DNA of 64,000 nucleotides from Actinomycetaceae bacterium zg-1166 (GCA_015679245.1 CP064953.1:1116001-1180000), one strand, 5' to 3'. Shown: positions 45,276 through 55,746, numbered from the stretch's first letter. Notes: generated by a model from the letters alone, not told the origin. Made by a program: numbers and translations.

Positions 45276-46844
45276 ATGACTAAAAATTCGCCTTATTTCA
45301 CTGTGCCTGGATCTGAGCGCACCTACGATCGACGAAAACTTCTCGGTGTTCTCCTCATCCCTCTAGCAATGGCACTCTTCCAAGTGAGTTCTGTCAATAA
45401 CCTCCTGCCAGCCATCCGCATCGGCCTCGCTGCCTCCTCATCCTCGATCCAATGGGTTCTCTCAGGCTACGCGCTCGCTGTTGGGATTATCCTCGTCGCT
45501 TCTGGACGCCTCGGCGATATTTTCGGACGTTCGGGAATGTTCTTCCTCGGCTTGGTTATCTTTTCTCTCGGGTCACTAGCCTGTGGATTTGCCTCCACAC
45601 CAGGACAACTCAACGCAATGCGAATCGTGCAAGGCCTAGGTGCAGGAATATATTCCCCACAGGTCACTGGCCTCATCCAGCAGTACTTCACCGGACGCGA
45701 TAAGGCTCGCGCCTTCGGCTATATGGGTCTCGTTGTCTCAATGTCAGTTGCAGCAGGCCCGATCCTCTCCGGCGCCTTTGTCACCTGGATAGGCGAGAAC
45801 AATGGTTGGCGCTGGAGCTTCATCATTAACGCACCTCTGGGAGTTCTTGGGCTTGTCTTTGCCGCACTCTTCCTCCCCTTTATCAAAGAACGCCGCCATA
45901 TCGAAAAGCACACATGCGATATCACTGCACAATATCTAGACGAAAGTACGAAGGCAGTGATGCCCACCCCAGTACGCCGTAGCACGAAACATGCTACAAA
46001 ACTTGACCTTGATCCCCTGGGCATGGCGCTACTGTGCCTGACGGTGCTCTGCCTCATGCTCCCCTTCATGCTCACCCACACCTGGCGCTGGCTTCTTCTC
46101 ATCCTTGCCTTTATCCTCGGCGGCCTCTGGTACACCTGGGAAAAATGCTACAAGGCACGCGGACATATCCCGATGGTAGACCTTGAGATGTTCCACCTGA
46201 AATCCTTCAGCTTCTCCGTAGGAATTTCCACCTTCCAATTTCTCGGCACCACCTCTGTGTTCGTCATTCTCGCCATGTATCTGCAACACGGCCTGGGAGC
46301 GAGTGCGCTTGAGGTGGGACTCGTCGGTTTACCAAATGCGCTTGCCTCTGCTGTTGCCGCACTCTGGACTGGACGGCACTCTCTCGAACACGGTCGCGCC
46401 ATCCAGGTAGGCGCACTCTCACTCATGCTCCTCAGCTTCGGTGCCCTCGTATTCTCCGCATGGTTTCTCTGCGAAGGTGCACCGCTATGGGTGATCTCTC
46501 CCTCGCTCGTCGCGATCGGTTTGAGCTTCGGGTGTATGGGTACAGCAAACCAAATCACCGCCATGCTTGATGTCCCATCTGCGCATGGCGGTACTGCTGG
46601 AGGTATTTACCAAACAACTCAGCGCGTCACCACCGCAATCGGTAACGCCGTCATCACAGGAATTTTCTTTGCTCTCACAGCGGGCATATCAACTTCACTT
46701 TCAGCAACGAACGCCCAGCGCCAGTGGTTCCTCGCTTTCACTGCTGGCATGGCGACGATCGCGCTCATGGTGGCATGTTCACTCGCTATTGCCATCGCTT
46801 TTTACCGGCACCATGGCCACCACACTGTGGCAAGTAAGGCCTAG
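45276..46844 (+). CDS. DHA2-type MFS exporter
   Basis: 522 residues with about fourteen helices, as in the DHA2 (EmrB/QacA) drug:H+ antiporter family. Motif A is GRLGDIFGRSG, and motif C appears in VSMSVAAGPILSGAFV. WRWSFIINAPLG is typical. A cytoplasmic loop with charged residues separates helices 6 and 7. GAAAGGACACC precedes ATG 45276. Its last five codons and stop belong to a 21-bp tandem duplication (46830-46871), so a second in-frame TAG follows seven codons later. Confidence 0.9.
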   Translation: MTKNSPYFTVPGSERTYDRRKLLGVLLIPLAMALFQVSSVNNLLPAIRIGLAASSSSIQWVLSGYALAVGIILVASGRLGDIFGRSGMFFLGLVIFSLGSLACGFASTPGQLNAMRIVQGLGAGIYSPQVTGLIQQYFTGRDKARAFGYMGLVVSMSVAAGPILSGAFVTWIGENNGWRWSFIINAPLGVLGLVFAALFLPFIKERRHIEKHTCDITAQYLDESTKAVMPTPVRRSTKHATKLDLDPLGMALLCLTVLCLMLPFMLTHTWRWLLLILAFILGGLWYTWEKCYKARGHIPMVDLEMFHLKSFSFSVGISTFQFLGTTSVFVILAMYLQHGLGASALEVGLVGLPNALASAVAALWTGRHSLEHGRAIQVGALSLMLLSFGALVFSAWFLCEGAPLWVISPSLVAIGLSFGCMGTANQITAMLDVPSAHGGTAGGIYQTTQRVTTAIGNAVITGIFFALTAGISTSLSATNAQRQWFLAFTAGMATIALMVACSLAIAIAFYRHHGHHTVASKA

Positions 46845-46871
46845 CCAACAGCCAGTAAAGCCTAGCCAGTG
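46830..46871. repeat. 21-bp tandem duplication across the MFS stop codon
   Basis: Units 46830-46850 and 46851-46871 match at 16 of 21 positions. Both read ASKA-stop-P in the MFS frame, so the stop itself is duplicated. Confidence 0.75.
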
Positions 46872-47210
46872 CTTGAATCCTCGACGGCCACCAAAATCGC
46901 CGATTAGTGAAGCCTCACACTGCAGCCTCAGAGGTACAGGGAGCAGCCTCGGAGATACATAGCGGCTCCCGAGACACACAAGTGAGTCTTGGAGACACAT
47001 ACCGTATCCCCGGCCTTCCTTCTTTTTGGCTTTTAACCCTCCTTTCCATATCCTCAGATCTTCCTCATCTCACCTGCCGCTATGCGCAATAGCGCGATAT
47101 CTCGCCTCACGCCGCCTACTACACTGTGAGTGGGGTACTCCTAAGAGCCCCCACTCACGTCTTCCAGCTCATCCTCGCACGCAAGCTGGCATATCACTTA
47201 TCAGCAAACC
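46845..47210. other. Repeat-bearing spacer between MFS gene and argG
   Basis: Besides the duplicated MFS end, four degenerate 21-base units lie at 46926-47008 with a core like GGAGACACATA. GTGAGTGGGG (47126-47135) pairs with CCCCACTCAC (47149-47158) and probably ends argG or the MFS transcript, although no U-tract is present. No gene was seen. Confidence 0.6.
46926..47008. repeat. Four degenerate 21-bp units
   Basis: Units start near 46926, 46947, 46968 and 46988: CTCAGAGGTACAGG, CTCGGAGATACATAG, CCGAGACACACAAG and TTGGAGACACATACC. Confidence 0.6.
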
Positions 47211-48452
47211 TCAGTACACGTTTGCCTTCCCCATTGCAACGCCCTTACCGAACTTCACGTCACGCGCAGCAGCAAGTTTCGACGTGAGGCCAAAAATCTG
47301 GATAAAGCCCTTCGCATTGGACTGATCGTAGGAATCACCCTCATCGTAGGTGGCAAGATTGAAGTCATACAACGAAGTCTCCGACTTGCGTCCCGTCACC
47401 ACCGCTCTTCCTCCGTGAAGCGTCATGCGAATATCGCCGCTCACGTATTCCTGCGTATCAAGAATGAAAGCATCAAGAGAGCGCTTGAGTGGAGAGAACC
47501 ACTGACCCTCATAGACAAGATTCGTCCACTGATCGGTGACAGTACGCTTGAAACGAGCCTGGTCACGATCCAGCGTCACATTCTCCAGTTCCTTATGAGC
47601 CGCAATCAATGCCATCGCACCGGGAGCCTCGTAAATCTCACGCGACTTAATCCCCACAAGACGATCCTCGACAATGTCGATACGGCCAATACCCTGGGCT
47701 CCGGCTCGGCGGTTCATCTCTTGAATTGCTTCAAGCGGACCCACCGAGCGTCCGTCGATCGCCACCGGAATGCCCTTCTCGAAAGTGATGATAACCTCGT
47801 CAGGCAATGGCGGATAGGTGGGATCATCGGTGTAACTGTAGACATCCTTCGTCGGGGCATTCCACAAATCTTCGAGGAAACCTGTCTCAATAGCACGCCC
47901 CCACACGTTCTGGTCAATGGAGAAAGGATTGTGATGAGTCGTTTCGATTGGCAAGTTGTGTTCGTTGGCGTAGTTAATGGAAAACTCGCGCGTCATCGCA
48001 AGGTCGCGTACCGGAGATAGGCATGTGAGATCGGGAGCCAACGACGTGATGCCATTCTCGAAGCGCACCTGGTCATTGCCTTTGCCAGTACAGCCATGAG
48101 CCACAACTGTGGCACCAAACTGGCGGGCAGCCGTCACAAGATGCTTGACGATGCACGGGCGTGAAATTGCAGAGATCAGCGGGTAGGCATCCATGTAGAG
48201 ACCACCAGCTTGCAGTTCGGGCATACAGTATTCAGCCGCGAACTCCTCTCGTGCGTCAGCTACATAGGCTTCGACAGCTCCGCAGTCAAGGGCGCGCTGG
48301 CGGATCGTCTCCAAATCCTCGCCACCTTGCCCCAGATCGACGGCTACCGTGACGACCTCCATCCCAGTTTGTTCAGCAATCCACCCAATCGCCACCGAGG
48401 TATCGAGGCCACCGGAATAAGCCAAGACCACACGATCCTTGTGCTGAGACAT
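47211..48452 (-). CDS. argG: Argininosuccinate synthase
   Basis: 413 residues. The ATP-pyrophosphatase loop [14 protein letters not shown] binds ATP, and [13 protein letters not shown] binds citrulline and aspartate. It condenses citrulline and aspartate to argininosuccinate. AGGAG precedes ATG 48452. It is the last gene of the minus-strand arginine cluster, 195 bases after argR, which leaves room for its own promoter. Confidence 0.97.
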   Translation of the reverse strand: MSQHKDRVVLAYSGGLDTSVAIGWIAEQTGMEVVTVAVDLGQGGEDLETIRQRALDCGAVEAYVADAREEFAAEYCMPELQAGGLYMDAYPLISAISRPCIVKHLVTAARQFGATVVAHGCTGKGNDQVRFENGITSLAPDLTCLSPVRDLAMTREFSINYANEHNLPIETTHHNPFSIDQNVWGRAIETGFLEDLWNAPTKDVYSYTDDPTYPPLPDEVIITFEKGIPVAIDGRSVGPLEAIQEMNRRAGAQGIGRIDIVEDRLVGIKSREIYEAPGAMALIAAHKELENVTLDRDQARFKRTVTDQWTNLVYEGQWFSPLKRSLDAFILDTQEYVSGDIRMTLHGGRAVVTGRKSETSLYDFNLATYDEGDSYDQSNAKGFIQIFGLTSKLAAARDVKFGKGVAMGKANVY

Positions 48453-48647
48453 CGTTTCTCCTTCTCTTTCCTGCGGATCTCTCCTGCAGTTCTCACAAAT
48501 TCTTTCCTGGAAGTTGCCCAGAAGGCCGCTTCCCCATCTCTTCTTTTCGGGGCAAAGCCCTCACGTTCCGTTCATCGCCATGAGATTTTTTCAGAGCCGT
48601 ACTACCCCAGATCTCAGGTTTATTCTGAACCATGCCACGGGAAGGTT

Positions 48648-49133
48648 TCAGGTAAGTTTGGCGAGTTCACCACGCAAGGCCGTGGCCGCTGCCTCATCTT
48701 TTGCAATGACGAGCACAGTATCATCCCCGCCAATCGTTCCCACCACTCCCTCAAGTTTCGCCTTATCCAAACTTGAGGCCAAGAGCTGGGCAGCTCCCGG
48801 GGGCGTACGCAGTACCAACTGATTGCCAGCCTGCACTACTGACGTGAGCACCTCACTTGCCCATCGCTCTAGGAAGGCGCGGACGCCCTGGATTGGACTT
48901 TCCGGAGCTGGCGTCTCGTGGACATGATAGAACTGCGCCCCATGTGCACCCTTGATCTTGATTGCTCCGATATCGTCGAGGTCGCGCGAAAGGGTGGCTT
49001 GAGTGACAAGAATCCCCTCTTCTGCCAGACGATCACGCAGCTTGGACTGCGAGCCAATCGCCTCGGACGAAAGGATCTCCAGGATGCGTCCCTGGCGTGC
49101 GCTGCGCGTCTCGGGGATAAATCCTTCTAGCAC
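48648..49133 (-). CDS. argR: Arginine repressor
   Basis: 161 residues. An N-terminal winged helix (ILEILSSEAIGSQSKLRDRL, VTQATLSRDLDDIGAIKIKG) is followed by the C-terminal oligomerisation and arginine-binding domain (GTIGGDDTVLVIA). It binds ARG boxes as a hexamer when arginine is plentiful. The start is GTG 49133, with AGGAGG seven bases before it, inside the end of argD (7-bp overlap). The likely operator is at the argC start. Confidence 0.95.
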   Translation of the reverse strand: MLEGFIPETRSARQGRILEILSSEAIGSQSKLRDRLAEEGILVTQATLSRDLDDIGAIKIKGAHGAQFYHVHETPAPESPIQGVRAFLERWASEVLTSVVQAGNQLVLRTPPGAAQLLASSLDKAKLEGVVGTIGGDDTVLVIAKDEAAATALRGELAKLT

Positions 49134-50284
49134 CGTGTCTCCTCCTGAAGAATCTCGATAAAGGGAGCGAGTTGCTGTGTGGTGATAATGAGCGGCGGTG
49201 CCAAGCGGATAGTCGTGGAATTGGGCGCATTGACGATGACGCCACGTTCGCGCAATCTCAAAGCGAGAACGGGAGCATCTTTCACTTCAATCCCGATGAG
49301 TAATCCCCGCCCGCGAACATCGAAACCACACGCCACCAGTTCGCTCTTCAACCACGCCCCTACCTCGGTAACGTGGTCACGCAAGGTTGCCACTTCACGC
49401 ACAGTTGCCAGTGCATATGCACAGGCCAGAGCGTTGCCCGCATAGGTGGAACCATGGGCACCAGGAGTAAAAAGTTCGGCCACCTCACTGCGCGCCACAC
49501 ATGCCCCGATTGGTACTCCTCCGCCCAAGCCTTTAGCCAAAGTCACCACGTCAGGTGCAATAAATTGCGTAGAGTCGAACCAGCGCCCCGTGCGTCCGAT
49601 TCCTGTCTGAACTTCATCGACGATGAGCAAAGCTCCATGGAGCTGGGTGAGCTCACGTGCAGCAATAAGCACGTCTGATGACAGAGGGAGCACCCCCGCC
49701 TCACCCTGAATTGGTTCAAGGATGAGAGCTGCCACAGTATCGTCAATTGCCTCGCGGAGAGCCTCAACTGTAGGTTCGACGAAAGAGACCGGACCAGGTA
49801 ACGGTTCAAAGGGTTCACGGATCACAGGTTTGTGTGTCACGGAGAGTGATCCGAGCGTACGACCGTGGAAAGAATGAGTAAGAGCAAGAGTCTTACCACC
49901 GGGCTTGTGGAGGCGGGCGAGCTTAAGAGCAGCCTCATTGGATTCGGTACCCGAGTTCGTGAAGAAAACCCGTGTTGAGCCGATCCCTTCCTCCTCGCAC
50001 ATCGCCATTATTGCCTCAGCGAGTTCGACTTGCGGCACGGTGGCAAAGAAATTCGAGGAGTGAGTGAGTTTGGCAACTTGAGTGGTCACGGCCTCGATAT
50101 GGGCGGGGTGAGCGTAACCGAGGGCATTGACGGCAATCCCGGCAAGAAGATCGAGATACCGGTTCCCGTCAATATCCCACACATACACACCCTCACCGTG
50201 GTCGAGAGCAAGGGCTGGACTCCCAAAGGTGTTCATGAGGGCATTCTCATAGCGAGCGAGGAGGCTCGTCATCTCACTAGTCAT
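49127..50284 (-). CDS. argD: Acetylornithine aminotransferase
   Basis: 385 residues, class III PLP aminotransferase. [27 protein letters not shown], the PLP Asp in [14 protein letters not shown] and the Schiff-base Lys in [11 protein letters not shown] are seen. It converts N-acetylglutamate semialdehyde to N-acetylornithine. GAGGAAAG lies before ATG 50284, which overlaps the argB stop by 8 bases; the frame to 50320 is not needed. Confidence 0.96.
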   Translation of the reverse strand: MTSEMTSLLARYENALMNTFGSPALALDHGEGVYVWDIDGNRYLDLLAGIAVNALGYAHPAHIEAVTTQVAKLTHSSNFFATVPQVELAEAIMAMCEEEGIGSTRVFFTNSGTESNEAALKLARLHKPGGKTLALTHSFHGRTLGSLSVTHKPVIREPFEPLPGPVSFVEPTVEALREAIDDTVAALILEPIQGEAGVLPLSSDVLIAARELTQLHGALLIVDEVQTGIGRTGRWFDSTQFIAPDVVTLAKGLGGGVPIGACVARSEVAELFTPGAHGSTYAGNALACAYALATVREVATLRDHVTEVGAWLKSELVACGFDVRGRGLLIGIEVKDAPVLALRLRERGVIVNAPNSTTIRLAPPLIITTQQLAPFIEILQEETRC

Positions 50285-51257
50285 CGCTTTCCTCTTTCGC
50301 GCTCTCAGCGCAGCTGTCACTTTCTCCTAGCATTTCTTTATGCCCGGTGCGACTCGCGCACTCTGCGTGCCCAGCTGTCACGAGCGTACCGATGCCTTCG
50401 TCGGTAAAAACTTCCAGAAGCATCGAATGAGCGAGACGACCATCAATGACGTGAGCTTCTTGCACACCGTTGTCCACTGCGCGCAAGGCGGCTTCCATCT
50501 TAGGAACCATTCCTGAGGTGAGGGTGGGAAGGAGAGCACGCAAGTCATCAGCTGAAATCTCAGAGATAAGGGAAGTGAGATCAGGCCACTTGAGGTAGAG
50601 GCCTTCCACATCAGTAAGCATGATAAGCTTGCGCGCACCCACAGCCTGAGCGATGGCAGCGGCAGCTGTATCAGCATTGACATTGAGCACTTCACCAGGA
50701 TGGTCCACATCCACAGCCACGGTGGAGACAACGGGAATCCGACCAGAATCCAAGAGATCGCGAAGTGGTGCAGGATTGACAGCACACACATCACCTACGT
50801 GCCCCACATCCATAGCCTTCCCTTCCACGGTGGCCATACGCCGTTTAGCCGAAAGTAGACCCGCGTCTTCTCCTGATAGTCCCACCGCATAGGGAGAGTC
50901 GAGGTTGAGCATGGAGACGAGTTCACGCTGTACTTTGCCGGTGAGTACCATGCGCACCACGTCCATCGTCTCAGCCGTCGTCACCCGTAGACCTCCTCGA
51001 AATTCGGAGGAGATGTCGAGGCGTTCAAGCATCTCGTTGATCTGTGGTCCGCCACCGTGAACGAGGATTGGGCGAATTCCGACATGGTGCAAAAAGATCA
51101 CGTCGGAGGCGAAGGCACGGCGGAGATCGTCGGAAATCATGGCATTCCCGCCGTACTTGATGACAACAGTATGGCCAGCAAATTCGCGAATCCACGGCAG
51201 TGCTGCAACAAGGATACGTGCCTTTTCTTGTGCCGAGGCCAGGCGTGTGGGGCTCAT
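50277..51257 (-). CDS. argB: Acetylglutamate kinase
   Basis: 326 residues. The amino-acid-kinase fold shows [33 protein letters not shown] and [12 protein letters not shown]. It phosphorylates N-acetylglutamate and is the usual feedback-controlled step. The C-terminus is about 25 residues longer than in short ArgB enzymes, and rich in Ser and acidic residues. It overlaps argJ by 4 bases (ATGA), which implies coupling. Confidence 0.96.
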   Translation of the reverse strand: MSPTRLASAQEKARILVAALPWIREFAGHTVVIKYGGNAMISDDLRRAFASDVIFLHHVGIRPILVHGGGPQINEMLERLDISSEFRGGLRVTTAETMDVVRMVLTGKVQRELVSMLNLDSPYAVGLSGEDAGLLSAKRRMATVEGKAMDVGHVGDVCAVNPAPLRDLLDSGRIPVVSTVAVDVDHPGEVLNVNADTAAAAIAQAVGARKLIMLTDVEGLYLKWPDLTSLISEISADDLRALLPTLTSGMVPKMEAALRAVDNGVQEAHVIDGRLAHSMLLEVFTDEGIGTLVTAGHAECASRTGHKEMLGESDSCAESAKEESDD

Positions 51258-52411
51258 GAGGAGTAGGCCGAATTCTCGGTGACGTAATCATAGGTGAGGT
51301 CGTTGGTGAGAAGTGTTGCTTTCTCCTCACCAGCCTTGAGATCGATAAGAATCTCGACCTCCCGCCCGCTCATATCTACTTTGTCTCGACTTTCGTGGGC
51401 GGCACCTCCTTTACACACCATGACTCCGTTAATGGAGACATCCACATCGTCAGGTTGGAAAGGGGCAAGCCATTGGGGCACTGTGCCGATCGAGGAGAGA
51501 ACACGCCCCCAGTTCGGATCCTTGCCAAAGACAGCAGCTTTGAGCAGGTTAGAGCGCGAAACGGCGCGAGCCACAGCCACACCAGCTGCCTGTGAGGCCG
51601 CATGAGTCACGGTGATGGTGATGTCGTGAGCGGCACCCTCAGCATCGGCAATAAGTTGCCGTGCGAGATCGTGACAAAGCTCTTCGAGAGCAACCTCGAA
51701 CTCATGCGGCTCAGGGGTGATACCAGAGGCTCCAGAACACAGAAGGAGTACCGTATCGTTTGTCGACATACACCCGTCTGAATCAAGGCGGTTAAAGGAA
51801 AACTCTACGGCTTCACGCAGAGTTTCAGCGGCGATTTCCGGTTCGATACGTGCGTCAGTGGTCAGGACAACGAGCATCGTCGCCAGTTGAGGCGCGAGCA
51901 TCCCCGCGCCTTTTGCCATTCCTCCCAGGCTCCATCCTTTGCGGGTAACAGCGGCTGTTTTGGGGCGGGTATCGGTGGTCATGATGGCGCGAGCAGCTTC
52001 CTCGCCTCCCTCGGGTGAGAGGGCTTCCACTGCCATCCCTACTCCCGAGCGAATAGCACGCATATTGAGGCGTTCTCCGATGAGGCCAGTAGAACACACC
52101 GCCACATCGGCAGGTGCGGCTGTGATTGCACTGGCGACGAGGTGGGCGGTGGCCACCGCATCGGCGTATCCTTCCTCCCCCGTACAGGCATTTGCACCGC
52201 CAGAGTTGAGAGCCACGGCGCGCAGATTCCCATCTACTACTGCCTCGCGCGTCCAACGCACGGGAGCAGCGTAGATTCGGTTGCTCGTCGTTACAGCTGC
52301 TGCTGTAGTTGATGGCCCGTCGTTGACGACGAGCGCAAAATCGAGGGCGTTATCTTTCAGTCCGCAGGCCACGCCTGCGGCGCGGAAGCCCTTTGGTTGG
52401 GTGATGCTCAT
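51254..52411 (-). CDS. argJ: Glutamate N-acetyltransferase (bifunctional ArgJ)
   Basis: 385 residues. The self-cleavage site ATML (in [13 protein letters not shown]) supplies the Thr nucleophile of the mature beta chain. [11 protein letters not shown] forms the oxyanion region, and the C-terminus is conserved ([16 protein letters not shown]). It moves acetyl from N-acetylornithine to glutamate, so the acetyl group is recycled. Whether it also uses acetyl-CoA cannot be judged. It overlaps argC by 4 bases. Confidence 0.96.
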   Translation of the reverse strand: MSITQPKGFRAAGVACGLKDNALDFALVVNDGPSTTAAAVTTSNRIYAAPVRWTREAVVDGNLRAVALNSGGANACTGEEGYADAVATAHLVASAITAAPADVAVCSTGLIGERLNMRAIRSGVGMAVEALSPEGGEEAARAIMTTDTRPKTAAVTRKGWSLGGMAKGAGMLAPQLATMLVVLTTDARIEPEIAAETLREAVEFSFNRLDSDGCMSTNDTVLLLCSGASGITPEPHEFEVALEELCHDLARQLIADAEGAAHDITITVTHAASQAAGVAVARAVSRSNLLKAAVFGKDPNWGRVLSSIGTVPQWLAPFQPDDVDVSINGVMVCKGGAAHESRDKVDMSGREVEILIDLKAGEEKATLLTNDLTYDYVTENSAYSS

Positions 52412-53454
52412 GGGGCAACTCCGTTCACTGAGAGGCCAGTATCTTCGGGAAGTCCACAGGAAATATTGAGGGACTGTAGGGCGGCGCCAGCCGTGCCTTT
52501 GACGAGATTATCTATGGCACAGATCGCCGTAATTCTCTCGCCATCGCGATCAAGCCATGCGCCAACAAGAGCTGTATTTGCCCCTGTCACAGCACCGCTT
52601 GTGGGGATCTGCGGAGTGTAGGTGAGGAAGGGCTCCTCTTTATAAGCCTGAGAATAGGCGCTACTCACATCCTTCTCGTTGATTCCCGGCTTGGCCGGAA
52701 GGCTCACTGTGGCGAGGATACCGCGCGACATGGGAACAAGGACAGGAGTAAATGAGAGAGTGCGCGTTGTAGCTCCGGCAGCACGGAGGTTCTGAGCAAT
52801 TTCCGGGATATGGCGGTGAGTGCCACCCACCGCATAAGGTGCGGCTGTTCCAAAGGCAGCTGCTGCCATGAGGTGCGGCTTCAGCGCTTTGCCAGCCCCA
52901 GAATAACCCACTGCAAGAGTAGCGACGATTCCTTCACTACGTGCAATCCCTGCCGCGAGTGCTGGTTGGGCAGCAAAGGTGACGGCGGAGGCATTGCAGC
53001 CTGGAGCGGCAATGTAGGTGGCAGTGGCGAGGCGTTCGCGCTGGCTCATCCCCTGATTTCGTATGAGTTCGGGCATGCCGTAACACCAGGGTTCGGAGAA
53101 ATCACCACCGTAGAAGTTGGCCCATTCTTCAGCTGATTCGAGGCGGTGATCGGCTCCCAGATCTACGATTCTCGCCTGTGGGTTGAGTGCAGCGATCTCG
53201 TCAGAGATCTCAGCAGAAGCTCCGTGTGGGAGAGCCAGAACCACGACATCTGCTTCGGCTAGGCGTTGGGGATCTGTCGGTTCGATTGGCATCTGCGGGC
53301 AAGAACGCACATGCGGATGGTATTCACTGAGAAGTCCGCGCGAACTTCCCGCACAGAGTGCTCGCACCTGGAATGCTGGATGCGCTGTGAGGAGGCGAAG
53401 CATCTCGCCTCCCGCATAGCCTGTTGCACCGGCAATTGCTACCGTCATCACCAT
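52408..53454 (-). CDS. argC: N-acetyl-gamma-glutamyl-phosphate reductase
   Basis: 348 residues. NADP-binding GATGYAGGEMLRLL at the N-terminus, and the catalytic Cys in AAPGCNASAV. It reduces acetylglutamyl phosphate to the semialdehyde. It is the first gene of argC-J-B-D-R-G. No ribosome site lies before ATG 53454. A TATAAT box ends seven bases before this ATG, so the message is probably leaderless. GTG 53451 and ATG 53448 follow at once and are alternatives. Confidence 0.95.
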   Translation of the reverse strand: MVMTVAIAGATGYAGGEMLRLLTAHPAFQVRALCAGSSRGLLSEYHPHVRSCPQMPIEPTDPQRLAEADVVVLALPHGASAEISDEIAALNPQARIVDLGADHRLESAEEWANFYGGDFSEPWCYGMPELIRNQGMSQRERLATATYIAAPGCNASAVTFAAQPALAAGIARSEGIVATLAVGYSGAGKALKPHLMAAAAFGTAAPYAVGGTHRHIPEIAQNLRAAGATTRTLSFTPVLVPMSRGILATVSLPAKPGINEKDVSSAYSQAYKEEPFLTYTPQIPTSGAVTGANTALVGAWLDRDGERITAICAIDNLVKGTAGAALQSLNISCGLPEDTGLSVNGVAP

Positions 53455-53493
53455 GCGTATAATTATACATTATTATGAATGATTTTCCACCGC
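53455..53493 (-). promoter_or_regulatory. argC promoter with overlapping ArgR-like palindrome
   Basis: On the minus strand TGGAAA (53493-53488 approx.), a 17-base spacer and TATAAT (53467-53462) form a promoter whose start would fall at or near the A of the argC ATG. GTATAATTATAC (53457-53468) is a perfect palindrome matching the core of ARG boxes, followed by a second half-like ATTATTATGAAT (53470-53481). Confidence 0.65.
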
Positions 53494-53578
53494 GTATCCA
53501 AAGTGCACTCGGACACACCCACCTACCTATATGAAGAGAAGCACACAGGCACCACAACCATGTTCACCAGGAAACTCT

Positions 53579-53588
53579 CCCCCCCCCC
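53579..53588. repeat. C10 homopolymer
   Basis: Ten consecutive C residues in the spacer between hisS and argC, a likely slippage site. It lies outside any gene. Confidence 0.85.
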
Positions 53589-53591
53589 GCT

Positions 53592-53644
53592 CTAGGCAAG
53601 CTCGTCGTACTCCTCCAGGTGCTCCTCCGGCCTAGGCAAGCTCG
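53592..53644. repeat. Duplicated end of hisS (13-bp repeat, period 40)
   Basis: CTAGGCAAGCTCG occurs at 53592-53604 and 53632-53644. The second copy is the hisS stop with codons for GELA; the first lies 40 bases beyond the stop. Confidence 0.75.
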
Positions 53645-54969
53645 CCGACAGGAAGAAGACACACCGTGAGATCCTCAACCGGAGGCATCCAGAAATCTGG
53701 ATCAGCCGCCACCTGTTCGCCGCTGCGAATATCTTTCACCTGTTCGCCTTCCTCAGTAGCAAACCACACGAAAGGTATTCCGCGCTTATCAGCGAATTTG
53801 ATCTGCTTACCAAACTTTGCGCTTGAGGGCGAAACATCGGCAGGAATCCCACGCAAGCGAAGCGCATGAGCCGTTTTCTCTGCGTGGCGGCGCTCAGACT
53901 CCTCGTTCACAGCAACGAGGACACACGTGGGAACCCTACGCGAAGGCTGAACTAGGCCACGGCCAAGCACACGTGAAATCATACGCGAAACACCAATGGA
54001 TAGACCCACACCAGGGTAGGTGCGCTTACCATCGGAAACCAGCGAATCATAGCGTCCACCTGAACACACCGAGCCAAGATCTTCATGCCCCATCATCGTC
54101 GATTCAAAAACCGAACCTGTGTAGTAATCAAGCCCACGAGCAATCTTGAGATCAGCTACCACAGAACCCGGCAACAGTTCGTTGGCACCTTCAACCAGCC
54201 CGACGAGTTCTTCCAAGCCTTCTTCCAGAAGCTGACTTGAGTACCCCAAGGCTCTCACACGGTCGGCCACACTCGCATCTGCTCCACAAATCTCTGCCAA
54301 GGCAAGAGCAAGGCGTGCCTGCTCCGGACTCGCATCTACAGATTCGGCAAGCATCTGCGCGACGACCTTCGGACCAACTTTATCGAGCTTATCGACGATT
54401 CGCAGAGTTTCCACTACATCGTTAAGCCCGATTGCCTCGTAAAAACCTTGGGCAACCTTGCGGTTGGAAGCACGAACCACCACGCGAGGGATCGGGAGCT
54501 TAGACAGAGCATCCACCATGACAAGCGGAAGCTCAATCTCGTGGTGGAAGGCAAGATTCTCCGAACCTACAACATCGACATCAGCCTGGATAAACTCACG
54601 AAAACGCCCATCCTGAGGGCGTTCACCACGCCAGACCTTTTGGATCTGATAGCGCTTGAATGGAAAATCGAGCTTACCTGCATTCTCAAGGACATAGCGC
54701 GCAAGCGGCACAGTGAGATCGAAGTGCAAGCCGAGTTCAGCGTCCTGGCCTTGGCCACCGTGGAGACGGGAAAGTACGTACACCTCTTTTGAGGTTTCTC
54801 CCTTGCGCAGCAGCTGCTCAAGAGGTTCTACAGCACGCGTCTCAATTCCACTAAACCCATGCAGTTCGAAAGTTGAGCGAAGGGTATCGAGAATCTCTTG
54901 TTCGACGAGGCGCCCCTCAGGGAGCCATTCAGGGAAACCAGACAGCGGTGCGATTTTCATGTTCGTCAT
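53632..54969 (-). CDS. hisS: Histidyl-tRNA synthetase
   Basis: 445 residues, class II. Motif 2 is VWRGERPQDGRFREFIQ; the HisRS motifs ARGLDYYTGSVFE and VGLSIGVSRM follow; an anticodon-binding domain lies at about 345-445. The start MTNMKIAPLSGFPEWLPEG fits the family. It lies 39 bases after the MBL-fold gene on the same strand, part of the actinobacterial sec-apt-rsh-hisS neighbourhood. Its stop region is duplicated downstream. Confidence 0.97.
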   Translation of the reverse strand: MTNMKIAPLSGFPEWLPEGRLVEQEILDTLRSTFELHGFSGIETRAVEPLEQLLRKGETSKEVYVLSRLHGGQGQDAELGLHFDLTVPLARYVLENAGKLDFPFKRYQIQKVWRGERPQDGRFREFIQADVDVVGSENLAFHHEIELPLVMVDALSKLPIPRVVVRASNRKVAQGFYEAIGLNDVVETLRIVDKLDKVGPKVVAQMLAESVDASPEQARLALALAEICGADASVADRVRALGYSSQLLEEGLEELVGLVEGANELLPGSVVADLKIARGLDYYTGSVFESTMMGHEDLGSVCSGGRYDSLVSDGKRTYPGVGLSIGVSRMISRVLGRGLVQPSRRVPTCVLVAVNEESERRHAEKTAHALRLRGIPADVSPSSAKFGKQIKFADKRGIPFVWFATEEGEQVKDIRSGEQVAADPDFWMPPVEDLTVCLLPVGELA

Positions 54970-55008
54970 TCTAGCGAGGTGGATTACCTGCGTGCGAAAG
55001 AAGCCGTG

Positions 55009-55746
55009 TCAGCCGCGTGGCCTGCGAGAGAGAAACTCAGTCAGCACCGTAGATTCAGACTTTTCCCGCCCCATCGTCGTCGACGGGCCGTGCCCAGGAA
55101 AGATCACAGTAGCTGGATCGATCACAGTAGTGAGGGTACGCAACGTCTCCGCCATGATGTTCGCATCTCCTCCAGGTAAATCCGTACGCCCTACACTGGA
55201 GCGGAAGATGACATCACCGGAGAGCATGAGCGAGGTAGAAGAGCCTGTCTCCGGGAAAGGAGCACTCTCCCGATCCGGGTGCACACGTCCTGCGAAGAGA
55301 AACACTGTGGAACCTTCAGTATGTCCAGGAGCCGGAACAGCGCGCATCCACATCCCCTTCACTAGGGGGTAACCGCCGTCAACGAAAATATCTGCAGGTA
55401 ATTCCTGGAGGTTTGCCGGGCGTTGCCACGAGTGACCGGAAGCCAAAGTAAAAGCCTGGGCACCTGTACGAGTATGAGAAGCAGGATCTTCAAGGCGGTA
55501 GAAATCAGGGCTAGGAACATAGACTGGCGCCTCTCCTGCTACAACGGCACTATCCCAGACATGATCCGAATGCCCATGTGTGAGAAGCACAGCCCCCAAA
55601 GTGAGGTCGCGCTCAGTGAGAGCCTGGCGCACCCAACGGGCACTTCCAGCACCTGGATCAACGACGAGAGCCTCGCGAGCATCGTCCTCAGCAAGGATAT
55701 AGCAGTTAGCTTCGATGAGAGTCTGAGAAAAGCGCAGGAAGATCAT
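55009..55746 (-). CDS. MBL-fold hydrolase (glyoxalase-II-like)
   Basis: 245 residues. The dimetal motif is LTHGHSDHVWD, with PAPGHTEGS and VIFPGHGPST as further ligands and the Asp in LSGDVIFRSSVGRTDL. Such genes sit between relA and hisS in many actinobacteria; the substrate may be S-lactoyl thiols of mycothiol or another small thioester. The frame extends to 56154, antisense to the DUF349 gene, but family similarity starts at MIFLRFSQTLIEANCYI, with GGAG before ATG 55746. Confidence 0.9.
   Translation of the reverse strand: MIFLRFSQTLIEANCYILAEDDAREALVVDPGAGSARWVRQALTERDLTLGAVLLTHGHSDHVWDSAVVAGEAPVYVPSPDFYRLEDPASHTRTGAQAFTLASGHSWQRPANLQELPADIFVDGGYPLVKGMWMRAVPAPGHTEGSTVFLFAGRVHPDRESAPFPETGSSTSLMLSGDVIFRSSVGRTDLPGGDANIMAETLRTLTTVIDPATVIFPGHGPSTTMGREKSESTVLTEFLSRRPRG

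Noticed and set aside
48453-48647. ArgR box before argG
   Set aside because: I looked for an AT-rich palindrome and found no clear match, so control of argG separately from argC is not claimed.
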